DNA from: an uncultured Terrimonas sp.
GTDB lineage: Bacteria; Bacteroidota; Bacteroidia; Chitinophagales; Chitinophagaceae
Direction: 5' to 3'
Assembly: GCA_946886925.1 (NCBI GenBank)
Contig: CAMPJQ010000085.1
Location: 1 to 8,490, forward strand
Length of the DNA stretch: 8,490 bases
Notes under the pieces: model-generated
What the model saw: only the letters and a program-made list of their open reading frames with translations
The model's database searches: none
What the model was told of the DNA's origin: nothing
Shown: piece after piece, positions 1 through 6,508 of the stretch
Position numbering within the stretch: position 1 is the stretch's first letter
Layout: the number at the start of each line of letters is the position of its first letter
Program-made: the position numbers and the translations under genes

Positions 1-45
1 TCCCAATACCAGTCGTTGTATCATGGCAGGGATGTGATTGATTAG
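1..45 (+). CDS. C-terminal tail of an upstream gene (partial, unidentified)
   Basis: Frame 1 is open from the first base to a TAG at 43-45 and reads SQYQSLYHGRDVID. The other two forward frames also close within about 40 bases, so the frame is chosen because the peptide looks protein-like and because a rightward gene would sit naturally 80 bases ahead of the oxidoreductase at 126. Fourteen residues are too few to name a family. A carbohydrate-related gene would fit the context, but that is a guess. Confidence 0.35.
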   Translation, partial: SQYQSLYHGRDVID

Positions 46-125
46 GATTTTAGCGACACTATTCAATTGGATCAGGCTTTGTTAGTTTAAACTACATAAT
101 TTTTATTTATCAAAACAAAACAATT

Positions 126-1454
126 ATGGGTAATGGTAAAACAGAATTAAAAAAAGAGCAGACAACTCGTCGTGACTTTATTAAAACAACCAGTGTTGCT
201 GGCGCAGGACTATTGGCGGCGCCTTTTATTGCGTCCGGTGCATGGGCAAAAACGTCTCCCAGCGACACGATCAATCATGCCATCATCGGCACGGGCAAGC
301 AAGGTGCCGGCTTCCATTGTAAAGGTTTTGCCCAGGCGAAAGGTTGTAAAGTGGTAGCTGTTTGTGATGTAGACCCGCAGCGCCTCGATATGGCTGCCAG
401 TGGACTTCCCAACGAGAGACAGGTGAAGAAATATTCAGATTTTCGCAAACTACTTGAAGACAAGTCTATTGACTCTGTAAGTATTGTAACGCCCGATCAA
501 TGGCATACACCGATGGCGTTGTGGGCGCTCATGGCCGGAAAACATGTATATATAGAAAAGCCCTGCAGCCACACGGTGGAAGAAGCTGAACTTTTGATTA
601 AGGCCGCTGCACAGTACAATAAATGTGTTCAACATGGAACGCAGCGCAGGAGCACAGGAGATCATATTGAAGCGATGAAACAATTGAATAGCGGCATCAT
701 TGGAAAGGTTCATACCATTAAGGCGATCAATCATCAGCTTCGTGAACCTATTGGACATGCTGCCGCAGAGCAGCCTCCCCAGGGCGTTAACTATGATATG
801 TGGCTTGGCCCATCCCCGGTAGTGGCGTTTACCAAAAATCGTTGGCACTACAACTGGCATTGGTTCTGGGATTATGGTGGGGGCGACGCCGTAAACGATG
901 GCGTTCACCAGATTGATGTTGCGGTTTGGGCTTTGGGAAACCGCTATCCCAAAAGAATGATCGTTTCAGGGGGACAATTTTTTTATAATGATGATCACGA
1001 AACACCGGATACCCAGACTGCGATCTTACAATATGATGATAGCCAGATTATTTATGAGATGCGACTGTGGACCCCTTATAATCTGGAAGGGCATGATAAC
1101 GGCAATGTAGCATATGGAACTGACGGTAAGATGGATTTCGGGCGCAGTGGCATTATTGTTACAAAAGGAAAAGAACAGATCAAAATTGAATCACCGGAAC
1201 CTGTTGAGAGTATTATTCCGAATTTCCTCACTGCTGTACGGGAAAATAATCCCTCTAAGCTGCTTTCCCCGATCAAAACGGGAAGGGTATCCTCCGACCT
1301 TTGCAATTTAATGAACATTGCAACCCGGCTGAATGCCCCGGCAATCGAATATGATCCGGTAAAGCGTGAAGTGACATGTGCCGGTTATCAGCAGCAGGCA
1401 ACGGCATTACTAAGCAGAGAATATCGGAAGGGATATGAACTGCCTTATAAATAG
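126..1454 (+). CDS. Tat-exported Gfo/Idh/MocA family oxidoreductase (442 aa)
   Basis: This is a predicted periplasmic NAD(P)-dependent sugar or cyclitol oxidoreductase. A twin-arginine signal is visible: TTRRDFIK at residues 13-20, a hydrophobic stretch to about 38, and a likely cleavage site after GAWA (residue 41). The Rossmann fold follows with IGTGKQGAG at 54-62 in the dinucleotide-binding position. The family lysine motif EKP is at 144-146 inside GKHVYIEKPCSH. The C-terminal half carries NWHWFWDYGGGDAVNDG followed by H261 and D264, the usual catalytic-region pair. The length of about 440 aa matches the secreted Bacteroidota and Planctomycetota subgroup. The ATG at 126 is preferred because it places the RR motif 15 residues in; there is no Shine-Dalgarno box, which is normal for Bacteroidota. 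The DUF6807 lipoprotein starts 52 bases downstream with no terminator between, suggesting cotranscription. The substrate is unknown. The protein at 5018-6361 is a paralogue of the same subgroup. Confidence 0.93.
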   Translation: MGNGKTELKKEQTTRRDFIKTTSVAGAGLLAAPFIASGAWAKTSPSDTINHAIIGTGKQGAGFHCKGFAQAKGCKVVAVCDVDPQRLDMAASGLPNERQVKKYSDFRKLLEDKSIDSVSIVTPDQWHTPMALWALMAGKHVYIEKPCSHTVEEAELLIKAAAQYNKCVQHGTQRRSTGDHIEAMKQLNSGIIGKVHTIKAINHQLREPIGHAAAEQPPQGVNYDMWLGPSPVVAFTKNRWHYNWHWFWDYGGGDAVNDGVHQIDVAVWALGNRYPKRMIVSGGQFFYNDDHETPDTQTAILQYDDSQIIYEMRLWTPYNLEGHDNGNVAYGTDGKMDFGRSGIIVTKGKEQIKIESPEPVESIIPNFLTAVRENNPSKLLSPIKTGRVSSDLCNLMNIATRLNAPAIEYDPVKREVTCAGYQQQATALLSREYRKGYELPYK

Positions 1455-1506
1455 TACATCCGATTTAATACAATCTTTAAACCTAAAACTATAACATTCA
1501 AATAAT

Positions 1507-2484
1507 ATGAAGATAGAATCAAATTATTTTAAAAACTGGGCGGCCTCGTTGGTTATGGCAACTATGCTGGTGAGCTGTTCCGGCAATAAAAATACAAAAG
1601 AGGAACTCCCTGTAGTGGCGTTTAAACAGGAGCCTGGTAAATTGTTGATCCTGATAAATAAAAAACCATTCGCTACCTATGTTTATGAGGATTCTGTAAC
1701 CACCCGGCCCTATTTTGAAAATGTAATGACACCCTGCGGCGTTCAGGCAACGAGGAATCATCCTGTTCTTGCAGGTGATCCTAAAGATCATAGCTCGTGG
1801 CACCCGGGCATCTGGTTGAGCTACGGAGATTTGAATGGAATTGATTATTGGAGGCTTAAAGGAAAAGTACAGCATGAGATGTTTACTGAACAACCTAAAG
1901 GCGGATATGGAAGAGGAACCTTTACCGTGCGCAATTATTATATGAGCGCCGATGGCAAAGACCGGATGGTTGCAGAATTGGTCAGGTATTCAATTATAGC
2001 GGAACCGTCGGGGTATTTGTTGACGTCTGTCAGTACCTACTCTTCTGAGAAAGGCGATTTCACTTTCGGAGACCAGGAAGAAATGGGGCTGGGTATTCGG
2101 TTGAACACCAGGATTACCGTCCAGTACGGGGATGGGCACATTACCAATGCTGAAGGGCAGAAGGATGAAGATGGTACCTGGGGAAAGGCGTCTAAATGGA
2201 TTGATTATAGTGGTGAAATTGATGATCATTATATAGGGATGGCCATTATGCAGGACCCTGCCAATTTCCGTCCTGGTTGGTTTCACTCACGTAACTATGG
2301 TTATATTGCCGCTAACCCTTTTGGCAGGGAAGCTATGAAACAAGGAGAAAAAAGCGCTATCACGGTAAAGAAAGGCGACAAATTTTCTATTGGATTTGGC
2401 GTCCTGGTTTATTGCACTCCTAAAGGTGAAGAGGTTGATATCAATGATGCCTATCAGGACTACCTGAATGTTCTAAAGAAATAG
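1507..2484 (+). CDS. DUF6807 (PmoA-like) family lipoprotein (325 aa)
   Basis: The N-terminus has a short hydrophobic segment ending in a lipobox, LVSC at residues 21-24, so the mature protein should begin at Cys24 and be lipid-anchored in the cell envelope. The body shows the conserved features of the DUF6807 family, sometimes labelled 'methane oxygenase PmoA': KPFATYVY at 53-60, RPYFENVMTPCG at 67-78, TRNHP at 82-86, and a His/Trp-rich DHSSWHPGIW segment at 94-103 followed by YGDLNGIDYW. The PmoA label is historical and does not imply methane oxidation; no biochemical role is established that I can state. These proteins commonly sit next to Gfo/Idh/MocA oxidoreductases in carbohydrate-catabolism loci, and here the gene directly follows one. 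A link to oxidised-sugar metabolism is inference. The start is the ATG at 1507; a hairpin lies just after the stop. Confidence 0.88.
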   Translation: MKIESNYFKNWAASLVMATMLVSCSGNKNTKEELPVVAFKQEPGKLLILINKKPFATYVYEDSVTTRPYFENVMTPCGVQATRNHPVLAGDPKDHSSWHPGIWLSYGDLNGIDYWRLKGKVQHEMFTEQPKGGYGRGTFTVRNYYMSADGKDRMVAELVRYSIIAEPSGYLLTSVSTYSSEKGDFTFGDQEEMGLGIRLNTRITVQYGDGHITNAEGQKDEDGTWGKASKWIDYSGEIDDHYIGMAIMQDPANFRPGWFHSRNYGYIAANPFGREAMKQGEKSAITVKKGDKFSIGFGVLVYCTPKGEEVDINDAYQDYLNVLKK

Positions 2485-2493
2485 TCCTCACAG

Positions 2494-2511
2494 CAATATG
2501 TCTGCATATTG
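2494..2511 (+). terminator. Candidate terminator hairpin after the DUF6807 gene
   Basis: A perfect 7-bp inverted repeat, CAATATG and CATATTG, is separated by the loop TCTG and begins 9 bases after the stop codon at 2484. Flanking CAC and GTG could extend the stem across a small bulge. There is no U-tract after it, so it is not a canonical intrinsic terminator. Its position between an apparent two-gene operon and a gene with its own promoter supports a role in transcription end or mRNA 3'-end protection. Confidence 0.4.
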
Positions 2512-2590
2512 TGGCTTCCGGCCAGGTGTCTTCACCAGACGGGAAGAGAAAAGCCCTGAATCTTTAACTGCGCGGGCACCGGCGCTTTCG

Positions 2591-2598
2591 TACTTTTG
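2591..2598 (+). promoter_or_regulatory. Bacteroidota -7 promoter box (TAnnTTTG) for the helicase
   Basis: TACTTTTG matches the Bacteroidota sigma-70-type -7 consensus TAnnTTTG exactly and ends 5 bases before the ATG at 2604. A -33 TTTG is not clear; TTTAACTG around 2563-2570 is the nearest candidate. With the usual spacing from box to start site, transcription would begin at or within a few bases of the start codon, implying a leaderless or nearly leaderless mRNA. Confidence 0.6.
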
Positions 2599-2603
2599 CA
2601 GCT

Positions 2604-3932
2604 ATGCAAAGCAAATCGTATTCTCTGCCAGACATGCTTTCCCGCTTAAACATTGATGCGCTTAATGAAATGCAAACAGCTTCCATTGCGGCAAATGAAC
2701 AGCATAATAATATAGTGTTGCTTTCGGCAACGGGCTCCGGAAAAACACTGGCTTTTTTATTGCCCATACTGGATTTGCTTGATCCGGAAAATAAAAAAAC
2801 ACAGGCCCTTATTGTAGTACCGTCACGTGAACTGGCCATGCAGATAGAAAAAGTATTCAAATCGCTCGGTACCTGGTATAAGGTCACCTGCTGCTACGGC
2901 GGTCACCTGCGTGAAACGGAAGAAAACAATTTACAGCAGCCACCGGCACTGCTCATTGGCACGCCTGGCAGGCTGGCGGATCATATTCGGCGGGGAAATA
3001 TAACTACGGGTACTATAGAGACCCTGGTGCTGGATGAATTTGATAAATCGCTCGAATCGGGTTTCCAGGAAGAAGTGGCTTTTATCATCAGTTCCCTTCC
3101 GGCATTGAAAAAGAGAATACTTACTTCCGCTACGGAAGCCGTTGAAATTCCTGACTTTATTGGATTGAAAGATCCGCTAAAATTGAATTTCCTGTCCGGC
3201 ACCGATGAAGTGCCTGAAGGACTGGCAATAAAAATAGTGCAGAGCGATGAAAAGGATAAATTAGAAACGCTTTTTAAGCTGATCTGTTATTTGGGTAACC
3301 GTTCCACTGTTGTGTTCTGCAATCATCGGGAATCGGTGGGGCGCACCAGTGAATACCTAACGCAGCAAACCATTACCAATGTATTTTATCACGGTGCTAT
3401 GGAGCAGCAGGAAAGGGATAGTGCTTTATGCAAATTCAGGAATGGCACTTCCAATATATTGGTAACAACGGATCTGGCCTCGCGTGGGCTGGATATTCCC
3501 AATATCCGCTATATCATTCATTTCCACCTGCCGCAAACGGAGGAGATTTTTATTCACCGCAATGGAAGAACCGCCAGGATGGACGCCAGCGGCACCGCTA
3601 TACTTATTTTATCGCCCGAAGAAAAACGTCCTGCCTATATTGCACGGGATGCTGAAAAAATTACTTTACCGGAAACCAGTGTGCTCCCCGACAAGCCCAA
3701 ATGGTCAACCCTGTTTATAGCCGCCGGGAAAAAAGACAAAGTGAATAAAATTGATATTGTAGGTTTTTTAGGCAACAAGGCGAAATTGAAAAAAGAAGAC
3801 ATCGGGCTGATAGAAGTAAAAGACTTTTTTTCTTTTGCGGCAGTGAGAAAAGTAAAAATGGGAGAGGCATTGCGGTTGATCAAAGACCAGAAGATCAAGA
3901 ATAAAAAAGTGAAGATTGATATTGCGAAGTAG
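2604..3932 (+). CDS. dbpA: DbpA-like DEAD-box ATP-dependent RNA helicase (442 aa)
   Basis: A cytoplasmic ATP-dependent RNA helicase with the full superfamily-2 motif set in order: Q-motif glutamine at 24 (NEMQTASI), motif I ATGSGKT at 42-48, Ia PSRELAMQ at 73-80, GG at 99-100, Ib TPGRL at 120-124, motif II DEFD at 144-147, III SAT at 175-177, IV VVFCNH at 236-241, V TTDLASRGLDIPN at 288-300, and VI HRNGRTAR at 318-325. Residues from about 367 to the end (WSTLFIAAGKK, then IDIVGFLGNKAKLKKEDIGLIEV) match the DbpA RNA-binding domain. In Escherichia coli DbpA this domain binds hairpin 92 of 23S rRNA and directs the helicase to large-subunit assembly; the same role here is inferred by homology. 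The overall length is close to E. coli DbpA. Motif II is DEFD rather than DEAD. The gene has its own promoter, so it is probably not part of the preceding carbohydrate operon. It converges on the metalloprotease gene. Confidence 0.93.
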   Translation: MQSKSYSLPDMLSRLNIDALNEMQTASIAANEQHNNIVLLSATGSGKTLAFLLPILDLLDPENKKTQALIVVPSRELAMQIEKVFKSLGTWYKVTCCYGGHLRETEENNLQQPPALLIGTPGRLADHIRRGNITTGTIETLVLDEFDKSLESGFQEEVAFIISSLPALKKRILTSATEAVEIPDFIGLKDPLKLNFLSGTDEVPEGLAIKIVQSDEKDKLETLFKLICYLGNRSTVVFCNHRESVGRTSEYLTQQTITNVFYHGAMEQQERDSALCKFRNGTSNILVTTDLASRGLDIPNIRYIIHFHLPQTEEIFIHRNGRTARMDASGTAILILSPEEKRPAYIARDAEKITLPETSVLPDKPKWSTLFIAAGKKDKVNKIDIVGFLGNKAKLKKEDIGLIEVKDFFSFAAVRKVKMGEALRLIKDQKIKNKKVKIDIAK

Positions 3933-3953
3933 GAAGTGATACCAGCTGATTCT

Positions 3954-4631
3954 TTATCCAATATGCCTATCGGGTGGAAATATGTCGGCATGATTGGGAT
4001 GCCATACACTACTGAATTCTCCCAGAATGGAAATGCCATTTTGAAAATAGAGCCTGTGCAGCTTCAGCAGGTCAATATCTTCCTGCTTTACTTTGCGGTG
4101 CATGGGATGCATGGTGCCGCCCTGGCTGCTGTCGCCCGCTGCCGCATTGGGGTTGTATTGAAATGGAGGATCCACCAAAGTGCCTCTTGGATACATAATG
4201 CCCGGCACGCCTTTGCCGCGCAGGTCGAGGTTAACTGGGTGAGCAAGTCCAATGGTATGGCCATATTCATGCGCTGCCGTAGTTGATCCTTTGTACAGGT
4301 TTTCCAATTTAAAATAGCCGCTGTTGCACCCCATTCCGTCTACAAATGAAATATTGCCTGTGGCAAAAGGTTCAATGCGGAAATAATTGTTTTGCGGGTT
4401 GGTATTTTCAAATATTTCTCCGGGTGTGATTTGCGGGTTGCAGATAGCGGAGATGCGGAATACAACCTGCAGTGTTTTTCTTTTTAAAATAACAGTAGCC
4501 TGTGGCTCATTCCACATGGTTTCTATTTCATCGCGTATATTTTCCGTAACAGCAGGATCGGCGGCAGTTCCATATGTTATAATGCTTGACTGGATAACCA
4601 GTTGCCCGTTTCGTATTTCCACTGTTCCCAT
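3954..4631 (-). CDS. Metzincin-type (M10-like) zinc metalloprotease, no signal peptide
   Basis: A predicted zinc-dependent protease of about 225 aa. The metzincin signature HEYGHTIGLAHP is complete: three zinc-ligand histidines in HExxHxxGxxH, with Glu as general base (residues 124-135 counted from the TTG at 4640). A candidate Met-turn follows as GIMYPRG, with its Met 15 residues after the third His. Upstream, YGTAADPAVTENIRDEIETMWNE and the segment FRIEPFATGNISFVDG look like a compact catalytic domain, resembling Bacteroidota proteins annotated as matrixin or adamalysin-like peptidases. No signal peptide, lipobox, propeptide cysteine switch or secretion domain is visible, so the location may be cytoplasmic or it may leave the cell by an unusual route. 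The start is ambiguous: I take the ATG at 4631; an in-frame TTG at 4640 would add three residues, and a stop lies about 35 bases beyond that. The substrate is unknown. Confidence 0.8.
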   Translation of the reverse strand: MGTVEIRNGQLVIQSSIITYGTAADPAVTENIRDEIETMWNEPQATVILKRKTLQVVFRISAICNPQITPGEIFENTNPQNNYFRIEPFATGNISFVDGMGCNSGYFKLENLYKGSTTAAHEYGHTIGLAHPVNLDLRGKGVPGIMYPRGTLVDPPFQYNPNAAAGDSSQGGTMHPMHRKVKQEDIDLLKLHRLYFQNGISILGEFSSVWHPNHADIFPPDRHIG

Positions 4632-4661
4632 GGGTTTCAATGTAGAGAATATTTTAGAAAA

Positions 4662-4816
4662 CCGGAAAACAAATCAGAAGCCGGAAATCCGAAATACGTG
4701 AGAAAATGCAAAGCATCATGAAATAAATCACAAATAAAACCCGAAGCCATAAGCGCTAAATCCGAAGAATACAACGATAAACTAAAAATCATAAACTTTA
4801 AAAATCCGAAATCCGG
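4662..4816. repeat. Degenerate 7-bp-periodic array (CCGGAAA / TCCGAAA / CCATAAA types)
   Basis: The plus strand divides into heptamers in which positions 5-6 are mostly AA. Clear units are CCGGAAA (4662, 4681), TCAGAAG (4674), TCCGAAA (4688), CCATAAG (4747), CGCTAAA (4754), TCCGAAG (4761), CGATAAA (4775), TCATAAA (4789) and CTTTAAA (4796). From 4740 to 4802 there are nine consecutive 7-base slots with no phase slip, eight of them with AA at positions 5-6. After a 2-base slip come TCCGAAA (4805) and TCCGGAG (4812). The stretch from about 4700 to 4739 is looser. No unit is perfectly tandem, so this is an old or imperfect array. Confidence 0.6.
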
Positions 4817-4860
4817 AGATGCGGTCGGTACCCGACACAAGGAGGGTCAGCACCGCATCT
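4817..4860. repeat. GC-rich stem-loop with a 9-bp perfect stem
   Basis: AGATGCGGT at 4817-4825 is exactly complementary to ACCGCATCT at 4852-4860. Inside are GGTACC at 4827-4832 and a small TCGG/CCGA hairpin at 4825-4835 that competes for one stem base. The element is GC-rich inside an AT-rich gap and abuts a heptamer tract on its left. It lacks a U-tract on either strand, so it is not an obvious intrinsic terminator. It could be a REP-like palindromic repeat or an RNA structure in the 3' region of the oxidoreductase mRNA. Confidence 0.55.
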
Positions 4861-4876
4861 GAACGCAAAGCCCCGG

Positions 4877-4911
4877 GAAACAAATAATAAGAACCAAATA
4901 ACGAGAAACAA
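4877..4911. repeat. Second heptamer array (GAAACAA / ATAANNA type)
   Basis: Five consecutive in-phase 7-base units: GAAACAA (4877), ATAATAA (4884), GAACCAA (4891), ATAACGA (4898) and GAAACAA (4905). Units alternate, giving an approximate 14-base super-period. The core differs from the neighbouring TCCGAAA/CCATAAA tract. Confidence 0.6.
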
Positions 4912-4914
4912 ACT

Positions 4915-4946
4915 TGCCTACCGGCATGCAGGCCTGTCCGCGGGAC
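4915..4946. repeat. Cluster of nested short GC-rich palindromes
   Basis: Consecutive self-complementary words: TGCC-TACC-GGCA (4915-4926), GCATGC (4924-4929), CAGGCCTG (4929-4936) and GTCC-GCG-GGAC (4936-4946). This density of palindromes in a GC-rich patch of otherwise AT-rich intergenic DNA resembles a REP-like element. No transposase or REP-associated tyrosine transposase is present in the window. Confidence 0.45.
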
Positions 4947-5017
4947 GTGCAGATGGTTCGTACCTTACCATGACAATACAAAAAAGATAAGGATAGCCGT
5001 AAGTCTGGCGAAATGCA

Positions 5018-6361
5018 TTACACCTTAGGCTCCCATCCCGGCTCGTACTCCCGGCTCCACAACTGCAATGCGTCTTTGTCGTTCAGGATGTGCCCGTTCT
5101 TTGGATCTGTTTGTAAAGTGCGCCCTGTACGCTGGGCAATATTGCCCAATTGCACCAGCAAAGTGCTCTGGTGCCCGCCAATAATATCCGATCGCAGCGG
5201 AGCGCCGTTACGGATGGCATCGAAGAAATTGCGGATATGAAGGGCGTCCAGCGCCTGTGCAGGGCTCGATAAATTGCGGGGATCAATAAGATCATCCTGT
5301 TTTACCTCTTTTATGAGTTTGCCCTTCAGGTCAAATATTTTATAGGCATTGCCTCCTTCAATCAGCAGGGAACCGGTTTCCCCGTAAAACAATACGCCAA
5401 CGGAGCTGCCTTCTACCGGCTGTCCATTACAGCTGCGCCCTTCCCAGGAGATCATGCTGTTGTTATCAAATTCCAGGTTTATGACCTGTGTGTCCGGTGT
5501 CTGCCAGTCATCGGTATAACGGTAGCGGCCACCGGCAGAGTTTACTTTTACGGGATAGTCAACCTTAAGTCCCCATCTTGCAAGGTCAACCATATGCGTG
5601 CCGTTATTGAGTGCTTCTCCGGTACCCCAGTTCCAGAACCAGTGCCAGTTATAATGAATGAGGTTGTCCTTATACGGTTGCCGCGGCGCCGGGCCCTGCC
5701 ACAGCTCGTAATTGAGCCATGAGGGTACAGGCACTTCTTTTCCTTTGCCGATAGAGGCGCGGTTATTGGAATACCAGGTTTTGGCAAAATAGGGGCGGCC
5801 GATTACACCGTTGTGCAATTCGGCGATCGCTTCCATTACCTTAGGCCAGGAGCGGCGCTGGTTACCCATTTGCAATACCCTGTTGTATTTCTTTTGCGCA
5901 GCGATCAGCAATTCGCCCTCATTGGGATTGTGACTGCAGGGTTTTTCGAGATACACATGTTTACCTGCCTTGCAGGCCAGCAGGGCAGCGGGTGCATGCC
6001 AGTGGTCGGGTGCTGTAACAATTAAAGCATCCATATCTTTATTTTCCAAAGCCTTCCTGAAATCGGGAGCAGGCTCAGGGCGTTTGTGCTGGAGTTTTTC
6101 AATCGCCGCTATGCATTTATCTGCTGCACGGGTATCCACATCCGAAACATATATCACTTCGCAGCCTTCCTGCACTGCAAAATTGCTGCTCACTGCCAAA
6201 CCGCGGCTGTTAACACCCATAACGCCAACGCGTATCCGTTCATTGGCGCCCATGATGCCGGCATAACTTTTAGCGCTAAAACCCGGCAATATGCCACCTA
6301 TTGAAAAGGCCGCCGTTCCTGCTACTGTCTTTTTAATAAAATTTCTCCGTGAATTCTTCAT
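5018..6361 (-). CDS. Tat-exported Gfo/Idh/MocA family oxidoreductase (447 aa)
   Basis: This is a predicted periplasmic NAD(P)-dependent sugar oxidoreductase. The N-terminus MKNSRRNFIKK has the twin-arginine motif at residues 5-6, followed by a hydrophobic segment to about residue 28. The Rossmann glycine region is VGVMGVNSRG at 45-54. EKP is at 139-141 within GKHVYLEKPCSHN. The conserved NWHWFWNWGTGEALNNG is followed by H256 and D259. It shares EKPCSH, a QRRS motif and the NWHWFW block with the protein at 126-1454, so the two are paralogues of one secreted subgroup with the longer C-terminal domain. The start is the ATG whose complement ends at 6361; it places the RR motif right at the N-terminus, and no ribosome-binding site is seen. 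It lies 147 bases downstream of the small oxidoreductase gene on the same strand, and cotranscription is plausible. The substrate is unknown; C3 oxidation of glycosides is one possibility known from related secreted Gfo/Idh/MocA enzymes. Confidence 0.93.
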   Translation of the reverse strand: MKNSRRNFIKKTVAGTAAFSIGGILPGFSAKSYAGIMGANERIRVGVMGVNSRGLAVSSNFAVQEGCEVIYVSDVDTRAADKCIAAIEKLQHKRPEPAPDFRKALENKDMDALIVTAPDHWHAPAALLACKAGKHVYLEKPCSHNPNEGELLIAAQKKYNRVLQMGNQRRSWPKVMEAIAELHNGVIGRPYFAKTWYSNNRASIGKGKEVPVPSWLNYELWQGPAPRQPYKDNLIHYNWHWFWNWGTGEALNNGTHMVDLARWGLKVDYPVKVNSAGGRYRYTDDWQTPDTQVINLEFDNNSMISWEGRSCNGQPVEGSSVGVLFYGETGSLLIEGGNAYKIFDLKGKLIKEVKQDDLIDPRNLSSPAQALDALHIRNFFDAIRNGAPLRSDIIGGHQSTLLVQLGNIAQRTGRTLQTDPKNGHILNDKDALQLWSREYEPGWEPKV

Positions 6362-6448
6362 TATCTTATTTTTACTTTAGAAGGACGTGCTTTGTAATAT
6401 TTTAAACGCTTCGCTTTTTTACAAACTCATTCCCGAGAGCAGGAACAA

Positions 6449-6506
6449 TTTTAAATCCGAAGCAATATTCCCAACGATAAACCACAAACTGCCAAACCAT
6501 AAACTG
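6449..6506. repeat. Degenerate heptamer array immediately after the small oxidoreductase gene
   Basis: Units on the plus strand are TTTTAAA (6449), TCCGAAG (6456), CAATATT (6463), a 5-base CCCAA, CGATAAA (6475), CCACAAA (6482), an 8-base CTGCCAAA (6489) and CCATAAA (6497). It begins within 2 bases of the stop codon of the leftward gene ending at 6509. TAAATCCGAAG and CAACGATAAAC, each 11 bases, are shared exactly with the tract at 4757-4782 in the same order but with a different spacer (9 versus 4 bases). Confidence 0.6.
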
Positions 6507-6508
6507 TA

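Larger units (their letters stand above)
4632..5017. other. Long non-coding patchwork of heptamer arrays and palindromes
   Basis: This 386-base gap separates the leftward oxidoreductase gene from the metalloprotease gene. I find no convincing gene in it. It holds, in plus-strand order, a degenerate 7-bp-periodic AT-rich tract (about 4662-4816), a GC-rich 44-base stem-loop (4817-4860), a second heptamer tract (4877-4911), a GC-rich cluster of nested palindromes (4915-4946), and a final unstructured stretch with an A6 run (T6 on the minus strand) around 4980-4985, followed by the stop of the oxidoreductase gene. No TAnnTTTG box is seen on the minus strand ahead of the protease. Confidence 0.7.

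Noticed and set aside
84..93. The palindrome AGTTTAAACT upstream of the first oxidoreductase as an operator
   Set aside because: A 10-base AT-rich palindrome is weak evidence on its own and no regulator gene or second copy is present in the window.
450..908. A 152-codon leftward open frame opposite the first oxidoreductase gene
   Set aside because: The opposite strand encodes a complete Gfo/Idh/MocA protein with all motifs; this frame has no family features and is a shadow.
3936..4286. A 116-codon rightward open frame between the helicase and the protease
   Set aside because: It lies antisense to the metzincin gene, whose HExxHxxGxxH site and Met-turn show that the minus strand is the coding one.
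4637..4840. A 67-residue leftward open frame across the long intergenic gap
   Set aside because: It consists of translated heptamer repeats and part of the 44-base stem-loop, overlaps the protease start and has no recognisable domain.
4662..4911. A CRISPR array, because of regularly spaced short repeats
   Set aside because: The units are 7 bases, degenerate and without unique spacers of 25-40 bases; no cas gene is present.
6405..6421. A terminator-like GC core with a T6 run upstream of the 447-aa oxidoreductase gene
   Set aside because: The core is a direct repeat (AAGCG twice on the minus strand), not an inverted one, so it cannot form a stem.
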